Source: Haematococcus lacustris (lineage: Eukaryota; Chlorophyta; Chlorophyceae; Chlamydomonadales; Haematococcaceae). From it: DNA of 64,000 bases. The position numbers and the translations under genes were made by a program. Position 1 is the first letter of the stretch. Every line of letters begins with the position of its first letter. The stretch lies in the NCBI GenBank assembly GCA_030144725.1, contig JASKMD010000017.1, forward strand, positions 10,643,748 through 10,707,747. The letters are read 5' to 3'. The notes under the pieces are model-generated. The model did no database searches. It worked only from the letters and a program-made list of their open reading frames with translations, and had not been told where the DNA came from. This document shows positions 8,329-18,333 of this stretch, in pieces.

Positions 8329-11300
8329 ATGCTGCAATGGGTTTCCTTTCTTTTGCTGCCCTGTCTGCTTTGCCAAGTCAGAACCGCCGACAGCATGTTT
8401 GACTGGGCCGCACACAGTGTCCCACCTGCTTTCGACCGTGTACTGGGGCTTTTGCCGGAGTTGCGGCCGACAACGGGGCCAGGGGACATCAAATCGTTGC
8501 GTGTGGCGCTGCTGGATTGCCGTGAGCTGTAAGTGGGTCGAGAGTTGTAAGCCGCAGCAGTCACAGCAAGCAACCACATGGAGACAAAGATGCCAGCACA
8601 ATCACATGGAGACAAAGATGCCAGCTTCAGGGGAGGGGCTGTCGTATGGGGCAACCCTGATAACCCAAGCAGCGGCACGAAGACACCTGGTATTGAAATA
8701 TAGAATGAGAGCACCTACCACTTAGGGAGGGAGGGGCTCTACCTGCACAGCACTGCTTTGGTGCAGCGCCAGTGCCGACCCCGGTGCAGCCGTGCCTGGG
8801 AGGCTGGCTTGGGGCCAGGGCTTTACACGCCACTAGAGGCGAGCACTAGAGGGAAGCAAGGAGGACCAAGGAGCCGCTGTGCTGCCCATCACGGTATGGT
8901 TAGCTATGTACTTTTGACAGGCTGCTAGCCTCATATGTGCCATGGACCAGGGTGGGATAATCATCACTCCATGAATTTCTGCTGAAATGCTTGAAAAGGC
9001 CACCTCTCAACTCAATGCACATCGCATGATGACTGGGCCGGTCTGGGGACCATGTCTGGCCGGTCAGGGCATGATGGGCGCCAGCCCCCATATGCTTGAG
9101 GAGGAGACCAGCATTGTTTCCGCAACTAGGAGGACAATGGGGGTGGGCGGTTGGGACGAGCTGGAAACCCCAGTGGTCACAGATGCTAGGTCAACATTCC
9201 CAACTCAACATGGGAAAGGGTGTCTTCAATGAGCGACAGCACATTGTTCCCTTTATAATGGGTAGGGGCTGTGTTATCTGAAATCCGAACTGTGTGCCTG
9301 AGACAAACATCTGGCACCAATACCTAATTTCCTACACAGAAAGGTTCCTACCGTACTCTCCCTTTTGATTCGCGAGGCCTCGAAAACTATAAAACTATAA
9401 CTGTTTACTTTTTCCCGATGCAAAAGTTGCAGCAAAACACAACTTTGGGTGGGTGGGTGTGCTTATAAATATTGAAGACAGCCATTCCTTGCATGACATG
9501 TCAATCCTCCGTGGACACTTTCTGCACAAGTCACCAAGTCAAGCCACCCGATCACCAAGTCACAGCCACTGTGCAAGGGCCATCTTCGTGTTGGTCAACC
9601 TGGCGTAGCAGGTTTTCGGCTGCGTCGTCGGCACTGATGCCACGGACCACAAAGCGGTCCATCGCAGCACCATTCACGCAGGTCAAATAATTGTTTGACC
9701 ACTTCGCGATTCGGCCAAAAATCACATTGTTTACTCGTTCGCGATTTCGCGAGGCCAAAAAAAACGATTCGCGGACGCGAATCAAAAGGGAGAGTACGGT
9801 AATTTGGCTAGGCCTATATTGGCCGTTCTCCCATTTCCGCTCTTCAACACGCATGCCTCCTTTCATACACGGTCGTTAGAGGTTATGAGGACGTTGTGAA
9901 TCGGTTAGCGGCGGACTATCGCGTTTTGTCGGCTGAGATGAGGCTGCCGCCGGTTACGCCCGTTTGAACCCTACCGGCCGTTAAGGTCCCGCGTGCACTA
10001 GCGCGACGAAATACCCATGCGAGCGCGGCCCTTCTAGACACCTTGGTGGGTACCCAATGTAGCGCAGTTGGTGCGCTTTGGTTTATTGCTACCCTTCGGC
10101 CGCGGTCTTGCGTTGAAAATGTTCTCTCTCAGCTCTCATGTCATTTTTTAGGCCTCATGCGCCCAGGTCCTACCGCACACCACCAGCCCTTATGGCCAAA
10201 CTGACCACTGGTGCTTCTCGACAGTCCAGCTTGGCTCAAGACAGCACAGGCGAAAGAGCCAAGAGGCTCTTGGCAGCTGCTAATGCTTACTTGAAGGTCA
10301 AGAGGGGCCAGCCACAGCCCATCCATGGCAGCTGTGGCCTGGGAACATGGCGTTCCATATGCCACCCTCCACAGAGTCATCAAGCGGGGTGGGGTGATTA
10401 CAAAACGTGAAAGCCCAACAGTTTTGTCAGCTGTGGAAGAGAAGCAGCTGCGGGACTTGGTAGTGAGGGGCCAGCAGCTGGGTGTGGGGTTCACCAAGAC
10501 AACATTGCTAGCAGCCGTGAGCACAACGCAGCGGGTCACGGAGCGCAAGGACAGAGTGGACCCCTTCAAGGGGAAGGCCCCTGACACAAATTGGCGTCAA
10601 AGCTTAATGTGGCATTTAGTTATAATTATTTTACACAGCATATGAATATATACCAACAACAATACTTGTACTGCGGCATTTGAGAAGAGCGAGCGTTAGA
10701 AAAAACTGACTATAATCCCCCATACAAGGATACCATGCTAGCCGTAGCAGCAGCCGGCATGGAGGGTGGCAAGCAGCAACCAGCCTTCCAACCCTGGGTC
10801 CCCTTGACAGTCGACGCCACAATGTTGCGTGCTGCAGCTCAGCGATCAGCCCAACCGCAGCCCAGCTTACGTTTCCCAGCAGAGGATAGGTTCTATTTCA
10901 AGCATGAGGTGGTTGCTGAGGCAGTCAAGAAAGCTGCAAAGGCCAACAAGCGATCTTGCAAGTAGCATGCTTGCATGTCCATGTGTACAACTTTGAGTGC
11001 CTCTAGACTGCCACGTGATAATGTTTTTGACAAGCTGCTAGCTTTGATAGGGGCATTGGGATGGGTAGGAGCCTCTACAAAAGTTGTGGTGCCAATCTTC
11101 GAGTAGGTGGACAATAGCAACGACATGGTCACATTAGGGGACTTTCAATGTAAAACTGGTTTTTTGGAGGTATGGTACTAAAACATGTCATATCTTTGCT
11201 GCTGATGGGCATAAGGAGACAATCAAGGGCGCTATGGGTAGATGCCATGAAGGGTTGCACGGCTATGTGCTTGGCTTCCACATTAGTACCAAAGTGAAGC

Positions 11301-14300
11301 AGCAATGGGCCTGAGACGCCAAAAGTTGATCAGATTAGGAACCTTTCTGTGTACCCCCACCCCCTTGCGAGGGTTGGGCGATCAATGTTGGCATGAAAGA
11401 CATGCTCTGATGTAAGCAACAGCTTGAGCATTGCCTAGTGCGCACATTACTGTAGCTTCTCGAGCCCAATGCTGGGTACTCTTTGCCCTTGGCGGGAAGC
11501 CTTGCTTGGTGTTTCCACCTGCACAGCTCCAGTGGGCGCCACTTGCTCTCCCCAGCCTGCTGGAGGTTGAGGATTGTGATGCAGGGCACCATATGAGCCC
11601 CCGCACTGGCGCCTAAAACCGCTTGCTCCAGGCTGACCGCAACAAACGGTGCTGCACCTGACCTGGCTAGGGCTTACAGCCTTCAAGCCTGGTGGGCTTG
11701 CTGCGGTCCAGCTCCTCCTCACAGGGCTGGGGGCTGTTCATAGCTGAGCTGACCCTGCTGGTGCGGAGCTCATCCACTGTCACCACCTTGCCTTTCACCC
11801 TGTCGGTTGGCCCGCCGCTGTTGGGCCTCTCCACCACCTTGCGACAGGCCTGCAGCACAGCCTTGGCCCCCCACCCACCCCGAGTGCCAATGCCAGCGTT
11901 GCCAAAGAACACCACCAGCTGCTTGCGGATCCTCCACCGCTTCTGGGACTGAATGGCTGCCTCCTCCTCCAGCTGCACGGTACATGAGGCACACATACAC
12001 CAATCTGTCTGACAGCCTGGGACCAAGGTTGCAAGGTTTACATGTGGGCCAGTTGTCGGGTGGGCTGTTGCCCCATATGGGTCCTGGCAGTGGGCGTGCT
12101 GGGCAGTACTCTGTATGGCAGCACATTGCCGCCTTCAATCCCCTTCCCTTCCCCTCCCATAACTATCGCAGCAGCTGGGCACAGGGATGCTGGGCGATCG
12201 TGTGCATGCCACAGGCTGGACATCTTCTCATGGGTGTACCCCAACACCACCACGCAGTGGGAGGCGGTGCGGAGGGATCTGGACGCGGGGTATGAGGTGC
12301 TGGGTGACTTCCAGGACTTGGATCACAGCGGGGTCAACTACACCCAGGTGGACGAGGTGGAGCGGCGTGGCGCTTGCCTGGCGTGGCAGGCCATGTTCCT
12401 AGGCAACCTGCAAAGGTAGGGACGGCTACGGTTTAGGGGTGGCGTCCAGCCAGGGCCCTCAGGCAAGGCTCATGACAGGGCGGCAAGGTCCGCCAGCAGC
12501 CAGGGGCTGCCTGCCACAGTGGGATGGCGTGACACACCATGATTTGTCAGCCCATGAGCCAGGCGGGTGACCCACATGGCTGCGCAAGCTTGCAGCTTAG
12601 GAGTTGAGCAGCTAGTAAGGATGTGGTCACACCAGTAGGGCTGTGGTCACACCAGCCCTAACCCTGCTTTCCAAACTGGGGCCAGGGGCGGCCTGCCATC
12701 CCACCTCTTCCTGCTCTGCCCGTGCCCACTAGGTGGCCTGAGCGTGGGTGGCGCTAGGGCAGGCTCTGGCTCAGGATCAGGCCCAGGATCGCAGTCCATA
12801 GCCATGCTGGCAGGCTGGGCAGGCACACGCAGTGGAGTGGGGGTTGGGGAGCAGCATCAGGGGCTTGGGAAGGCTGCACTGCAAGAGGAATAGGGGCGCT
12901 GTGGTACCCCGGGGTGGGGTAGCCCACCAGGCATGTCAGAAAGATGCACAGCACAAGCAACGAGGCGATGACGCGGAGCTGGCTGTGCACCCCAGCCCGC
13001 AGCTGGAAGTGGGCCATCAGCTTGCGTCAGGTTTTCTTGCACCCGCGCAACACAGCGCCACCCGGGACTTTGATGACCTAAGGCCAAGCACAATCCGCAT
13101 TTTGACAGGCAACATTGACAGGCCAAGACGAGAAACTGGCAGACCCCCCTAAGGTTCAACGTAGTGGCCCCTAGGTTCGGGAGGGTTTTGAGGCGCGCCA
13201 AGGGGTTTGGCTCGCTAGGTTGGAAGCTCAAGGTTCAGCCTAGGTTCAGCCAAGGTTATTTGAGGGAGCAACCTTACAGCAACCCCACACAGGGGACCAG
13301 GCCATGCCCCCCCTGCAACCTAGCCAACCTAGCCAACCTGGCCGGTGGCCTTGGCGTTTTACCAGCTGCCCCCCCCCCCCCCCCCCCTCCCCCTGCAACC
13401 TAGCCAACCTAGCCAACCTAGCCAACCTAGCTGACCTAGCCAACCTAGCCAATGAGTGCTAGCCTCTCCATCCAAGTAACGCACTATCTCTCCCTCCCCT
13501 TGTGCCAACCTCTTAGATCTCCATGTTTATTGCAGGCTGGTGGGGGCAGAAGACAAGGGCGTGATTTTAGTTACAGCTTTTGTGGGCTACGCGTAGGCGG
13601 CAAGGACGGTCGCTTGACCGCAGGCTGCAGCTGGGCCATGTGCCCCGATGGATAGTTATTCCCAGGATTTGAAATGAGGACACAAACAGTACGGGGGCAT
13701 ACAAAGCGGGGGCGGGTGAGTACCTGCCGTCGTTGGGTCTTCCATTCACCCCTTCGCTCCTCGCGTTGTTTGCCTGGAGGGGTGCGAGGCATGAGCAGTA
13801 GCAATGTGAGCAGCGCGGAGCTCACCGGACTGCACAGTTGCAGCGGGTCACACCACGACTACGACGAACCTTGTTTTCGCGGGCTTTCAATCGGATGCGG
13901 CTCTTGCTCCGCGGTACTGGGCCGCTTCTTCGGAGGCATTGCGCCACCAGGCTCATATCTGCTCATACTTGCTGATACCTACTTATACCCAGGAGGCGAT
14001 GTCACTCACTCTCGCACCTCCTAAGGACACCTCCTAAGGGCACCTCCAAAGGGCGCCACGTACCAGCCTAAAGCTGACATCAATCTGGGGCCACAGGGCA
14101 AACAGCGCTTCAGGGGTCCTGTGCTGCAGGGAGGTCCAGCCAGGGTCATGTGGCACTCCACCCGGCTGTCTGGGTTGGCCCCGCTGGCACCAGGGGAGCC
14201 ACGCAGCCTCAGCACACCTGGCAGCTTGGCAGGTTGGGCATGCGCAGGGAAGGACTAGGCAGGCAAGTCTGTGTGTCTGCCAGGTGGGCAGTGCGCTAAC

Positions 14301-17300
14301 CCCAGCCCTTGCTTTGGCTGTGAGCTGGAGCTGCAGCGACATGTGACCCTCCTGATGGTGCTGGTGATGCTTTGCCTCCTGTGGTGTGCAGCAATGAGTA
14401 CCACGAGTACGTGAGCGCCCCCGTGAACGGCAGCCTGTACCGGCACCATCACACATCCAGGTAATGGTCAATGGTCTGGGCAGATGTGGACAAGCGAGCG
14501 GTGCCCTCCTCAGCCCCCCTTCACAGCCCCCCCTGCCGCCCTGCCTGCCTAGGGCTGTCATAGCGTAGGCTGCCCTGGGTCTGGCCTGGGCCACTGAGTA
14601 CGGGCCCAGCACTTACTCTCCAGCCAAGCGCAGCAAGCGCACCAAGGCTGAGCCAGAGGCAGCTGAGCCCACCCAGCCCACCAAGGGCAAAGGCAAGGCC
14701 AAGGACGAGGCTGGTAAAGCCAAGCCAGCACCACAGCCAGGCAGGTGCTGGCAATGCAGCGCTGTACATGCAGCGCATTGGGGAGAGCAGGTGGCGGCCA
14801 CTGGAGCTGTGCTGGTGGCCAGACCAGGGGAAGCTGCTAGCCAAGGGCAAGGAGGACCCAGGCCTGGGCTGCAAGCGGTTGCAAGACAAGCCTCCCAAGG
14901 CCCCGGCAGCAGCAGCAGCAGCCTGCTGAGGCACAGTAGTATGTTCCACTTTCAGCTGTCATCAGCTTACAATCAGTGCATGTTTTCATGCCAACTCTAC
15001 ACAATAGCCCTAACGGGTCAGGCAATACTGTAGGGGGTAGGCACCCGTGCACCATGTCCATGTGCATTGGGTATACTCCACACCGCCCATCAACACCATC
15101 TGAGTCGGGCCACTAGTGGTCCCTAGTATTCCCGGTAGTGGCTGCTAGTGGCCACTACTGGCTCGGCTCAAATGGAGGCCCTAGTGAGGGACAAGGGGGC
15201 TGTCATAGCGTACCAGACATAGCGTTCTGCCAACAAGTGCCAGTCAGGATCAACGACCCCTCTCATGCAAGACATCTCCTACCAAGGTGTCGGCCTGTGG
15301 CCTTCCATCACCACGCCTTCTTAGGCATCTTCTTGTGGGGCTAGCTAGCTAGCACTGACTGACTACTCTGTGCTTGAGCCTGCCCGCCTGCAGGCTGTTT
15401 TGGGGCTATGGCGGTGTAGAGCCCGTTGCCACCGCCACAGGGCTGCTCAACCTGGCAGCCTTGGTGCGGGACTCACAAGTTCAACAGGTACAGACCAATG
15501 CAGCTGCCCACCAACCCACCTGCGCAACCCTGCCTGCCCGTCAGCCTGCCCGTCGACTGAGGGAAGTGAGGTCAACAGACAGGGTCAGTTGCGGAGGAGC
15601 GTCCTCTCTGCTGCCTGTCAGGACTGCTGCCCAGGTCCACATGCCCAGCAGGGCCCCCTCTGAAGCCTGACACTCTGGCTCATCAGGCGCTGGACTCGCC
15701 AGTGGTGGGCCTTCGCCACATCCACAAGGAGCCTAACCACTCGCGCTTCCACACCTTCCGTAAACTGATCAGGTTCGACAACATGCAGCCCACCTCCCTG
15801 CTCACCTCCCTGCCCATCTCCCTGACCTCTTGCCTGCTCACCTCCCTGCCCATCTCCCTGCCCATCTCCCTGACCTCTTGCCTGCTCACCTCCCTGCCCA
15901 TCTCCCTGCCCATCTCCCTGACCTCTTGCCTGCTCACCTCCCTGCCCATCTCCCTGCCCATCTCCCTGACCTCTTGCCTGCTCACCTCCCTGCCCATCTC
16001 CCTGCCCATCTCCCTGACCTCTTGCCTGCTCACCTCCCTGCCCATCTCCCTGCCCATCTCCCTGACCTCTTGCCTGCTCACCTCCCTGCCCACCTGCCTT
16101 TTGCACCTTTGCTTTGAAGGCTTCCTTCCCCGTGTACTGCAGGTCCATCCTGGCTGTGCTGCAGCACTTTCCACGGCTGTTACCAGCCAAACAGCCCCCC
16201 GCCAACATTCCTGCCTACTGCCAAGGTGCCTCAGACAGCCCAACCACAAGCGGGCGTGAGAGCAATCGCAGCGCTAGGTAAGTAGCAGGCAGCACTGAGG
16301 AGCTGGTAGGCGCCTTGGTGGCTCAAGACCAGGTGCCACAAGCACCATGCAATCATGCAGCCATGTAGCCATGCAGCCATGCAGCTAAGCAGCGGAACTG
16401 CCTGGACTCAACGATGAGCATTGCCGCGCAGCACTGAGCAATGCCTCGGTCCTCAGGTTTATGATGATGGAGCTGAAGGAAGTAGTGCAGAGATCAAGGC
16501 AGTCAAAATGGAGAAACAGCAGTAGAAGCCAAGGCACATTGGCCGACAGCATCAAGGCCAACAGCAGGGCCAGCAGCAGGGGCAGTGATGACCTGGCATG
16601 GACTGGCTTCTTACGCTTCGTCTTGCAGGCGCCTGGCAATGCTGGGTCCATTGCATGGCTCAGGCCTGTCAATGGCGACAGGCCAGCCGCCCTCTGGGGC
16701 TCACACCAGCAACAATGCCAGAACTGGCCATGAGGGTGTGCTGGGAGCGCAGCTGGGCCAGGAGCAGGGGCCCTCATCAGGGGCAGGAGGGTGACCCCTG
16801 TGACGCCTGGACAGTGGTGGCGCAGCTGCAGACTTTGTTTCACAACATGGGCGTGGTGAACAACTGGGTGAGGCAAGCTGTTCCCCCTCCCCCTCCCCCT
16901 CCCCCTCCCCCTCCCCCTCCCCCTCCCCCTCCCCCTCCCCTCCCCCTCCCCCTCCCCCTCCCCCTCCCCCTCCCCCTCCCCTCCCCCTCCCCCTCCCCCT
17001 CCCCCTCCCCTCCCCCTCCCCCTCCCCCTCCCCCTCCCCCTCCCCCTCCCCCTCCCCCTCCCCCCTCCCCCTCCCCCTCCCCCTCCCCTCCCCCCTCCCC
17101 CTCCCCCTCCCCCTCCCCCTCCCCCTCCCCCTCCCCCTCCCCCTCCCCCTCCCCCTCCCCCTCCCCCTCCCCCTCCCCCTCCCCCTCCCCCTCCCCCTCC
17201 CCCTCCCCCTCCCCCTCCCCCTCCCCCTCCCCCTCCCCCTCCCCCTCCCCCTCCCCCTCCCCCTCCCCCTCCCCCTCCCCCTCCCCCTCCCCCTCCCCCT

Positions 17301-17750
17301 CCCCTCCCCCTCCCCCTCCCCCTCCCCCTCCCCCTCCCCCTCCCCCTCCCCCTCCCCCTCCCCCTCCCCCTCCCCCTCCCCCTCCCCCTCCCCCTCCCCC
17401 TCCCCCTCCCCCTCCCCCTCCCTTGCATGTTGTTGTAATGCTTGGCAAACCCAGGTCAACGCATATACATACGAGACGCGTAAGCACCATAAGGCAGCGG
17501 CACACAGAGCTCTCCAGATGTTGAAGGCAGAGTGGCAGCAGGTGCGTCTGGCCCTGCAGCGCTAAAATGTGGCAAGCCATGTGTTGCTGCCAGATGTTGA
17601 TCGGTTGACACCCACGGCAAAGGGAAGGTTGGGCGTTTGATCGTATGTCATGTTGCACTGCAGGTGGTTGATTGGATGGTTGAGTGCAAGCTGCAGGAGA
17701 TGTTGATGTGTCTTGCGAACAGCTTGCCACTGGCATTTGTGAAAAGCTAA
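8329..17750 (+). CDS. Secreted protein of unknown function, possibly CHAD-like, about ten exons
   Basis: The proposed exons are 8329-8528, 12215-12415, 14392-14460, 15394-15487, 15687-15772, 16143-16277, one from 16457 (end unclear), about 16807-16867, 17455-17541 and 17664-17750. Phases match at every junction except around 16457-16807, where I could not settle the splicing. The N-terminus (MLQWVSFLLLPCLLC) is a likely signal peptide. Later parts read DAGYEVLGDFQDLDHSG, LFWGYGGVEPVATATG, HSRFHTFRKLIRSILAVLQ and LQTLFHNMGVVNNW. The HxxRKxxR and later 'LxxLFHNMGxVNN' patterns resemble CHAD helical domains (polyphosphate-binding), but this is a weak match. Introns carry a MITE, a transposase remnant, Fanzor pieces and three tandem arrays. 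Joining exon 1 to the rest rests only on phase. Confidence 0.5.
8575..8625. repeat. Direct repeat of a 21-bp unit, two copies
   Basis: The phrase CACATGGAGACAAAGATGCCA occurs twice, 28 bp apart, in intron 1 of the secreted-protein gene. No function is evident. Confidence 0.6.
8900..9070 (+). mobile_element. Fanzor element fragment, 5' exon region
   Basis: This segment (CATATGTGCCATGGACCAG... to CACATCGCATGATG) matches the region at 62440-62570 that leads into a lysine-rich Fanzor N-terminal exon. Here the KKRKG-coding part has been lost. It lies in intron 1 of the secreted-protein gene. Confidence 0.4.
9351..9799. mobile_element. MITE, 449 bp, TA-flanked, CCGTACTCTCCC inverted repeats
   Basis: TA/CCGTACTCTCCCTTTTGATT starts at 9351 and its reverse complement ends at 9799 before TA. 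The inverted repeats run for about 24 bp and reach GATTCGCG. The TA duplication and the absence of a gene mark it as a non-autonomous Tc1/mariner-type element. The interior is A/T-rich with several CGCGA motifs. It lies in intron 1 of the secreted-protein gene. Confidence 0.85.
10138..10645 (+). pseudogene. pogo/CENP-B-like transposase N-terminal remnant
   Basis: Two overlapping frames together read SLAQDSTGERAKRLLAAA, VAWEHGVPYATLHRVIKRG (a helix-turn-helix of the psq type), then LSAVEEKQLRDLVVRGQQLG (second helix-turn-helix region) and FKGKAPDTNW. This order matches the DNA-binding half of pogo-family transposases. The helix-turn-helix is split by a frame change near 10325, and no DDE catalytic domain follows, so it is a dead fragment. 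It lies in intron 1 of the secreted-protein gene, on the same strand. A short open stretch at 10735-10965 may belong to it, but I cannot tell. Confidence 0.6.
10650..11330. other. Unassigned intron sequence
   Basis: A 76-residue open frame at 10735-10965 (ending in VVAEAVKKAAKANKRSCK) has protein-like character but no family I recognise. The rest shows nothing supportable. Confidence 0.35.
11335..12040 (-). pseudogene. Fanzor fragment: RuvC-II region plus a decayed C-terminus
   Basis: On the minus strand one frame reads KQLVVFFGNAGIGTRGGWGAKAVLQACRKVVE, then VVTVDELRTSRVSSAMNS with the RuvC-II glutamate, then PQPCEEELDRSKPTR. The RuvC-III Asp motif is gone: the C-terminal part resumes in another frame as AGESKWRPLELC...KGKEYPALG after frameshifts. 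It keeps the full GGWGAKAVLQACRKVV segment that the 18.6 kb copy has lost, so it is useful for rebuilding family history. It lies in intron 1 of the secreted-protein gene, opposite strand. Confidence 0.7.
13311..13452. repeat. CCTAGCCAA tandem repeat interrupted by a poly-C run
   Basis: Units of CAACCTAGC flank a run of about 25 C with one T (13371-13395). It lies in intron 2 of the secreted-protein gene. Confidence 0.8.
13725..14063 (-). mobile_element. Type II Fanzor 5' end region (NLS exon), isolated copy
   Basis: On the minus strand this starts with tandem CCTTTGGAGGTGC units, passes a conserved stretch of about 110 bp, then an ATG reading MPPKKRPSTAEQEPHPIESPRKQG. The same block begins the elements at 27.26-27.47, 34.2-34.57, 46.0-46.2 and (plus strand) 44.2-44.3 kb. 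PPKKRP looks like a nuclear signal, which fits a nuclear-acting nuclease. No other Fanzor part is attached here. Confidence 0.65.
14568..15198 (+). mobile_element. Type I Fanzor element, 5'-truncated, with a 14-bp target-site duplication
   Basis: The copy starts within the Fanzor linker region and runs through a damaged RuvC-III region (QCSAVHMQRIGESRWRPLELCWWPDQGKL) to the type I tail. It is flanked by GCTGTCATAGCGTA at 14554-14567 and 15199-15212, an exact 14-bp direct repeat. The Asp motif is deleted: GRWLDRDCNAAL has become GRCWQCSAVH. The insertion lies in the intron between exons 14392-14460 and 15394-15487 of the secreted-protein gene, same strand. Confidence 0.85.
15796..16090. repeat. 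48-bp minisatellite built of four 12-mers
   Basis: About six copies of a 48-bp unit made of the related 12-mers CTGCTCACCTCC, CTGCCCATCTCC (twice) and CTGACCTCTTGC. Because 48 is a multiple of three it stays open in several frames on both strands, but the exon phases at 15772 and 16143 put it inside an intron. Confidence 0.9.
16881..17424. repeat. (CCCCCT)n tandem array, about 540 bp
   Basis: Nearly pure CCCCCT with a few short CCCCT and CCCCCCT units. It lies in the intron between the exon ending NNW (16867) and the exon starting VNAYTYETRK (17455). Long proline-, glycine- or arginine-rich frames through it are artefacts. The AGGGGG strand could form G-quadruplexes. Confidence 0.95.
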
Positions 17751-17874
17751 CACATGTCTCACGAGTCCAGATGTCCTGCCATTCCAAGTACAGCCATGGA
17801 GTCGAGGCTAGCGAAGACTGGTGTTCAACACCGGACTAGCCAGCCTTGCTCTAGGGTTGGTTGTTTCTTTTTGA

Positions 17875-18245
17875 CAGGCTGTTAGATTTGCAAGCATAAC
17901 GCTGTTAATTGTGATGGGGTGCCCACTGGTGTAGGGGGAAAATGTCACCGGTGTGGGGTTTGTGGTCATCAAGGGTGGGACAGAGGATGCTTCAACTTGA
18001 TTGGAGTAGCTGAGTAAGAATACCCACAGTTAAACATGTTGTTCCATGTTGAACGAGTTTTGTTTGCCTGGCCATTGTAAGCAACTGACATCAACGGTGG
18101 CAGTCCGCAACCACTGCAAGGACTGGTCTACAATGCTTGCGTGGCTCTGACGTGGGGCAGGGCATGCTAGGATACGGTTGCTAGGTTGAGTACGCTACTT
18201 CATCTTGACATATCCCCTTATTGCCCCAGCCATGATTGATTGCAT
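17875..18245 (-). pseudogene. Copy of the SDR gene 3' end (last codons plus 3' UTR)
   Basis: The minus strand reads IMQSIMAGAIRGYVKMK and a stop, matching IMQAMMAGARRGYVKMK at the end of the SDR gene (1269-1496), followed by the same 3' UTR for about 300 bp. Only the last 17 or so codons are present. It lies just past the end of the secreted-protein gene and beside the type I Fanzor copy. Confidence 0.65.
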
Positions 18246-18333
18246 GATTGCTTGCATGCCTTGCTTACAGCAACATAGATGGAGCACGATAACCTGGTTA
18301 ATACTGACAGCTTAATGCTTGCGCCTGTGCAGC

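Noticed and set aside
10045..10120. tRNA gene
   Set aside because: TAGCGCAGTTGG looks like a box A, but no box B or cloverleaf follows.
15618..16259. Gly/Glu/Arg repeat protein on the minus strand
   Set aside because: It is the 48-bp minisatellite read in-frame; the exons on either side place it in an intron.
16385..17787. Very long Gly/Arg/Pro-rich open frames on both strands
   Set aside because: They are produced by the CCCCCT array, which has no stop in any frame, and the array lies between two phase-matched exons.
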